In this document: one piece after another, positions 58,723 through 64,000 of the stretch
Layout of the letters: each line of letters begins with the position of its first letter
Numbering within the stretch: position 1 is the first letter of the stretch
Assembly (NCBI GenBank): GCA_026724425.1
Contig: JAIUCV010000004.1
Span: 6,706,001 to 6,770,000, forward strand
DNA from: Erythrophleum ivorense
Taxonomy: Eukaryota; Streptophyta; Magnoliopsida; Fabales; Fabaceae
DNA: 64,000 bases
Direction of reading: 5' to 3'
Position numbers and translations under genes: made by a program
Notes under the pieces: model-generated
Database searches by the model: none
Seen by the model: the letters and a program-made list of their open reading frames with translations, nothing else
What the model was told of the DNA's origin: nothing

Positions 58723-61489
58723 TATATATTTTCTCAATAATTACTCAGGTAACGTAAACTGTTAGAGCACTAGATCTTAAAATCTCAACAACAACCAACA
58801 TGCAAAACATGTTTTTGCTAAATACAAGTCCTCCATACACTTTCAACAATTTCAAAGGCATATAACACTAGATTTTTGCACACTATTATAATCAAATAAT
58901 TAGGAGCTATTAGGAAAGAAAATTTGGAAATAACTAGGAAAGAAAATTACCACAAATCATAGTCAAAACTTGCCAAAATCATAATCAAAGTCAAAACAAT
59001 GAGAGGAATGTATGTGCCCGAGAAATGAAAATGTCGGTACCTTGTGTGGAGTTTTCTTTTGCCTCCGTAGTTCCTCTTTAGGGATCAAGAGCTCCAATAA
59101 AATGCGGACTGAGAGAGAGAGAGGAATGTATATGTCAATATTTTTAAACTAGTAAATGAGATAGCTATAGTAAATGAGATCTCTCTGTTCTTATCCATTT
59201 CTATTAAGATTTTTTTTTGCGTGCATTAATTGTAGGTACATTTAGTAGTTAGAATATAATGTGTATATGTAAATTTCATGTGTAGATTAAATTTTGATTA
59301 TTAATTAACTCCTCCACATGCCTTATTCAATAATCTTCAATGTATGGAGTTTCATAAATATCTAAACTACTTCATCTGTATCAGTCCCCCCCCCCCTTTC
59401 TTTTGTTTTTTTTTTTTCCTTTTTCCATTCACCCGCCAGTCCCCACCAAATGTTGGGGATAGTTATGACATAAGAAGACACCTCACTACAAGAAAATTCT
59501 TATGAAAAATGTCGCACTTCACTACAAGAAACCATAAATCTAAGCTTCCCATTGGTATTCAATGTTGATTATACAAGAAGACAAAAAACTATTATTATGA
59601 AGCTGAATAATACAGTGATTGAAAAGAGAAAGACCCCCCCAAAAAAAATCTTGTATAGACTTACCTTTTTTCCCCCATAAATTAGCCAGTAATAAACCTT
59701 AAAAAACATACTTGAGCACTGTAAAATATAGAACTCACTTAGCTTTCCTTCCTCTCTTTCCAATAAAGCAACTTTGATATATCTGTATATACATATATAT
59801 ATATTTAATGTTTGGAGAAATGTAACACAAACACGTTGAAAGATCTATAAAAAGACTTACATGTGTAGGCCACGACATGAACCAATTAATTTAAGGAACA
59901 GAACCTTCTTTTATTGGACACTTACATTAAAGTAAGCAAATATTTGAGCTTGCATGTGGTGGAAATAGCATTTAAAAATCTTAGAAGTGTATGAAAGGAC
60001 CAAAACCCAAAACATAAGCTTTCCCTTTGGCCGACACAAAAGATAGTATCCAAAATCGGGGAAAAGGAAAACAATTATTTGGTTGTATTTGTACAGTATT
60101 GATGCAGAAAAGAGCCAACATATATCATTGTTAAGTAGAGAAAATGATGCCTTGTCCACTTCAGAAAACACAGCAGAGAGCAAAAGGGGGTTCGTTCACC
60201 AATTTTTTGCCAGTGGGGGATTTGTACATAGTTGCTCTAAGTATCTCCTTCTCCTTTATCTTAGAATAATGATATATTTTTAGTCCTTAGGTGATGTACA
60301 TAGTTCACCAAGTACTAAAGATATCATGGAAATTGATAAAGAGTAGACCCAGATGATGCAAAATCGAATAACGCATAATAGCAACTTGGAGAAGAAATTG
60401 ATCATTGAGAGATTGTAGAGGGAGTGGAATATGAAACATTGTGCAAACAGAAAATTTATGAACTCAACAGCATTAAAGTAATGAATGCGGAGCTTATTCA
60501 ACTGATAAAGAACCAATGACAATCGGATCAGCAAAAACTTAACAGAAGAGAAAAGCCACATTCAAAAAGCAAAGAGTGAGAGGATCAAGTCTTCACTGAA
60601 TTAAACCGTTGAACAGGGTAACTAAACCGGAAGTTAGAAGTCAATACCTATTCAGCTATGCCCGTGATATGGGAAGCTTGGCCTCTTGTACTTCCTTTGT
60701 CACTCTCAGCCTCTCAATTTCCCTTACTTCGGTCTGTTCGCTTTGTCACTCTCAGCCTCTCAATTGAAGTGACTGCTCTCTGCCCTTCATTTCCACATTG
60801 AGCGTCCAAGAAAAAACAAAAGTGGGAAAGAGGAAGAGCAGCAATCTTACGTGGTTTTCTAATTTTTTAGAGAAAAATAAAATTACACAAAAGGGGAAAA
60901 AAATTCCAACAGTAAATAGTGACCATAAAAATTAGAGTTAAAAATACTCACTTTTCTTGTATTTTATATATATATATATATAGTCATATGCTTTATTCGC
61001 AAGTTTCAATTAGTTAGAATCATCTAGTTATAAGTCAGAGAAACTATTGCGTCTCATAATTAACACCTGACGAAAATCTCTCTATAGGTAGTATTACTTA
61101 TGAGATAAAAGCTGAGATAATCTCCAAGCAAAGATGGAAGGAATAGAGCTCAGATCACTACAGAGATGAAGAGAAAATGAAAGAAAAACAGAAACCAAAT
61201 TTCCCTAGCTTTTGAGAGGTTAGGTCTCTCCTCCAGATTCTTCTCTCCCCTCTACCTCCTCGATACACTAGCTATATCCTCCACAACAACCTTCACATGC
61301 TCCTTTTTCCCTAGTAGATTCTGTTAGTTAGACTAATTTATCCTTTCTCCCTCTTCTGCCGCCTCACCCTTTGTTGGTAGATTGGACGTAGCTTTAGGCC
61401 ATTTTCCTTTCTTTTTCTTCCTTTCAAATGTATTATATTTTTTGGACCTGACAGATCCAGACCCATCATTACCTTCCAACTAGTTTCAT
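58056..61489. other. Intergenic DNA, no gene recognised
   Basis: AT-rich sequence with a CA microsatellite (58689-58719), a poly-C run near 59386-59396, a TA tract at 60966-60982, and a local duplication of ctttgtcactctcagcctct at about 60697 and 60740. Short open frames in both strands look like chance. Confidence 0.5.
58689..58719. repeat. (CA)n microsatellite
   Basis: About 15 CA dinucleotides occur in a row. Confidence 0.95.
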
Positions 61490-63470
61490 CTTGTTATCAA
61501 GGTGGAATTCAGGGATCTGAGCTTGAATAACATCATAATCCTCTCAAGTACTTTCAAAATGAGGCAACCCTTTCCACTTCACCAATATCTCCGCTAGATT
61601 ATTGGTCAATTTCTAAGCCTATTTAACTTTTTACCTAAAGCTCCGTCTCTTTAACGAGGATAGATGGAATTTCTTGCATCTAAGATATGGGGTTTAGTGA
61701 CTTCTTCAACTACGAGACATGGAATACAGGATGTATTCTCACTATCTTATGGTCTGCCCCATTTCTCATATCCCAAAATGATATCCCTCCTTTTATGATC
61801 TGCCCAATTCTTCATATAGTCTTGGGATTTTTCCAGCTACTGTTTCAGCTCATTCAAAATAGAATTTCTCTCTTTTAAATTCAAATTTACTTCTTCCACA
61901 GTTGATGTTTCATCTTTCCACTTAAATATAGTTGGTGGATCCCTGCCATATAAAGCTTTGAATGGTGTCAACCCTATTGAATGGTTGTAATTGGTATTAA
62001 GCCAATATTTAGTCCATGCTAGCTATTTATGCCATTACCTAGGCTTGTCGCCTACAAAACGCTTTAAGTGAGTCTCTAAACTTTGATTTACCACCTCCAT
62101 TTGACCATTAGATTCAAGATAGTAACCATAACTATAATTCAAAGTTGCTGCCTTTTTAAAGAGCTTCCTCTAAAATTGACTAATGACAATACAACTCTTA
62201 TATAAAAACAATGGATTTTGGGAACCTACAAGAGAAAAGTCATACCACCAAAGAGAAAAAGCCATTAACTCCACTTTTTCCTCTCTTTTAGATAAAGCAT
62301 TAGTTAGTCAGTTTTTAGAACCAGGCTTATACTTTATTTCAAACTTATAACCTATCAACTTTGAGATCCATTTTTGTTGATATGGGCCTATAATTTTCTA
62401 TTCTAACAAAAATTTCAATGCTTTTTGATATGTTCTTATAATGAACTTGTGTCCCATCAAATAATATTGTTACTTCTTGATTGTCAACACTATAGATATA
62501 AGTTTCCTCTCATAAACTAAATATCTTTGATTTTTTTAAAAAAGTGTTTGGCTGAAATAGATGATAGGTTTGCCCTTTTGCATTAAAACAATCCCCACTA
62601 CATAGCCCATTAGCTTCTATTTCAAAAGATTGACTATAATCAAGTATGGCCAACACATGTATTGTAGTCATGGCTTTCTCCAATGTTTTAAAAGCTTTTG
62701 AGCCTTATTACTCCACTTAAACAAATCTTTTTCCAACCAATTTGTTAGGGGTGCTGCTATCCTTCCATAATTTTTAACAAATCTCCTAATAATACTTTGT
62801 TAAACCAAGGAATCCCTTATAACTCTTTTAGAATAGGTTAATTTACCATAGCCTTTATCTTAGAAGGATCACTTGTACACCTTTTGCAGAAATGATATGG
62901 CTTAGATACTCCAACATAACTTGGCCTAAGACACACTTCTTTTTATTAATAACCATCTTGTGCTCTTGAAGTACCCCCAAAGCTACCTTTAGGTGTTCCT
63001 TATGAAAAAGAAAATTAGAATTGTAAATTAGGATACCATTAAAAAAAAAAGAATGAACTTCCTTAAATATCTCTGAATATGTTATTCATCAACCCTTGAA
63101 AGGTTGATAGGGCATTGGTTAGCATAAAGGGTATGACTAAGAACTCATCATGCCCCTCATTTGTCCTAAAGGCAGTTTTCTCTTCATCCCCTAGTTTAAT
63201 TCTTACTTAATGATAATCTTATTTTAAATCTAACTTTGAAAAAATTGTTACACATCCAAGTTCATCCAATGACTTATTAATGGCCGGGATGGTGAATTTT
63301 GTTATCTTATTTATAGCCCTATAGTCTACACAAAATCTCTAGCCCCAATCTTTTTCCTTTACTAATAACACTGAGCTTGAAAAAGAGCTAACACTAAAAC
63401 AAATAATCCTAACCACTAGCATTTCTTTTACTAGTTTTTCAATCTTAATCTTTTGAGAGTGGGCATACCC
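61490..63470 (-). pseudogene. Decayed Ty3/gypsy pol (RT to chromodomain region)
   Basis: On the minus strand: the RT start (VLLVKEKDWG, then RFCVDYRAIN) at about 63380-63290, then SKLDLK and EKTAFRTNEGHDEFLVIPFM at 63240-63120. RNase H-like remnants lie around 62600-62300. An integrase C-terminal part (NYNHSIGLTPFKALYGRDPP) lies near 61990-61920, followed by a coiled KERNSILNELK region to about 61840. It has many stops and no LTRs were identified, so it is old and probably truncated at both ends. Confidence 0.75.
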
Positions 63471-63474
63471 ATGG

Positions 63475-63640
63475 TTATAAAAATCAGACCAGATCGACCG
63501 GTTCAACTGAAAAACTGGTGAATCGGCCATCTGTCCGGTCTGGACGTGTCTTAGAACTGGTCAAACTTGGTCAAGAACCGGGTTGAACCGACTAGTTTGA
63601 GGGAAAAACTGGCTCCAAACCTGCAATTGAACTAGTCTGC
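63475..63640. mobile_element. MITE-like end rich in ACCGGTT words
   Basis: A cluster of GACCGGTTCAAC, CTGGTGAATCGGCC, CCGGTCTGG and GAACCGGGTTGAACCG words forms internal inverted pairs, a pattern seen in plant MITE families. The other end may lie beyond the window. Positions 430-620 look like a very old relative. Confidence 0.45.
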
Positions 63641-64000
63641 AGCATTTTTAATGTATAATTTCGCAAAATGGAGTCCACACATCTTGAACCCAGCTCCTCA
63701 GTTGCTCACCGCTGCACGCTCACCACTGAGCCAGAAGGCATCTTCATTTACATGTATACAATATATAATATAAAGACACTTCATATTTTAATTTTAGCAA
63801 CTCACCAAAATTGGCTTCCATGTGTCTCGAACACTGTCCCTTAAGGTAGAATTAGCTGCAACATCACCGCTGAACCAACCAACGTTATTGTTTGTTAAAA
63901 GTAATATTTAATATAAAGAGTTAAAGACTTATTATGTTTTTGTTTCAATAAATCAAAACAATCTTATGATTTGAACTTTGACCTTTAAATTGATAAATTA
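63641..64000. other. AT-rich DNA, no gene
   Basis: Nothing recognisable is seen. Repeated phrases (caccgctg, catcttgaacc and similar) hint at further repeat-derived DNA. Confidence 0.4.

Overview
This window looks like nuclear DNA from a flowering plant, most likely a eudicot. It is AT-rich and gene-poor. It is packed with Ty1/copia and Ty3/gypsy LTR retrotransposons, a LINE, MITE-like and foldback elements, and one intron-containing host gene. I could not name the species.

Host genes. The only gene that looks intact is a ZIP-family divalent metal transporter on the minus strand (49520-51509). It has three exons with GT/AG introns, an estimated 350 residues, and the family's histidine motifs. 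Three further ZIP-derived pieces lie in the same window: an inverted repeat made of two head-to-head partial copies (19755-20558 plus strand, 20559-21487 minus strand), and an exon 1 piece fused to an exon 3 tail (28512-29002). Non-coding sequence around 22600-29080, 38880-51600 and 51610-52910 aligns between copies. The locus is therefore an old tandem ZIP cluster that has been duplicated and then broken up by transposons.

Mobile elements from left to right. (1) 840-3470: degenerate copia pol. (2) 5748-17166: a young copia element on the minus strand whose two 175-bp LTRs differ at one base by eye. Its integrase is split by (3) a 6.7-kb gypsy-type chimera at 8353-15020 with a CATAA target duplication. 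The chimera holds scrambled blocks: gag-protease inverted, integrase-chromodomain and RT in plus orientation, and two kinds of LTR-like terminal block. (4) 18170-18730: an RNase H fragment. (5) 24330-28100: a gypsy element with AGTGA target duplications, deleted for most of gag and protease, inserted in the flank of a ZIP pseudogene. (6) 32627-38859: an older copia element with 0.5-kb LTRs. (7) 38.9-48.9 kb: MITE-like insertions, two foldback elements, a probable Helitron end, and a short pararetrovirus-protease-like remnant inside a TA-rich inverted repeat. (8) 52913-58055: a decayed L1-type LINE. (9) 61490-63470: decayed gypsy pol.

The points most worth a second look are the ZIP inverted repeat (a possible source of hairpin RNA matching the intact ZIP gene), the chimeric gypsy insertion with two different termini, and the dense TAGCGA palindromic array in its LTR-like block. 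I found no CRISPR array and no rRNA or convincing tRNA gene. I cannot support any wholly new gene system here.
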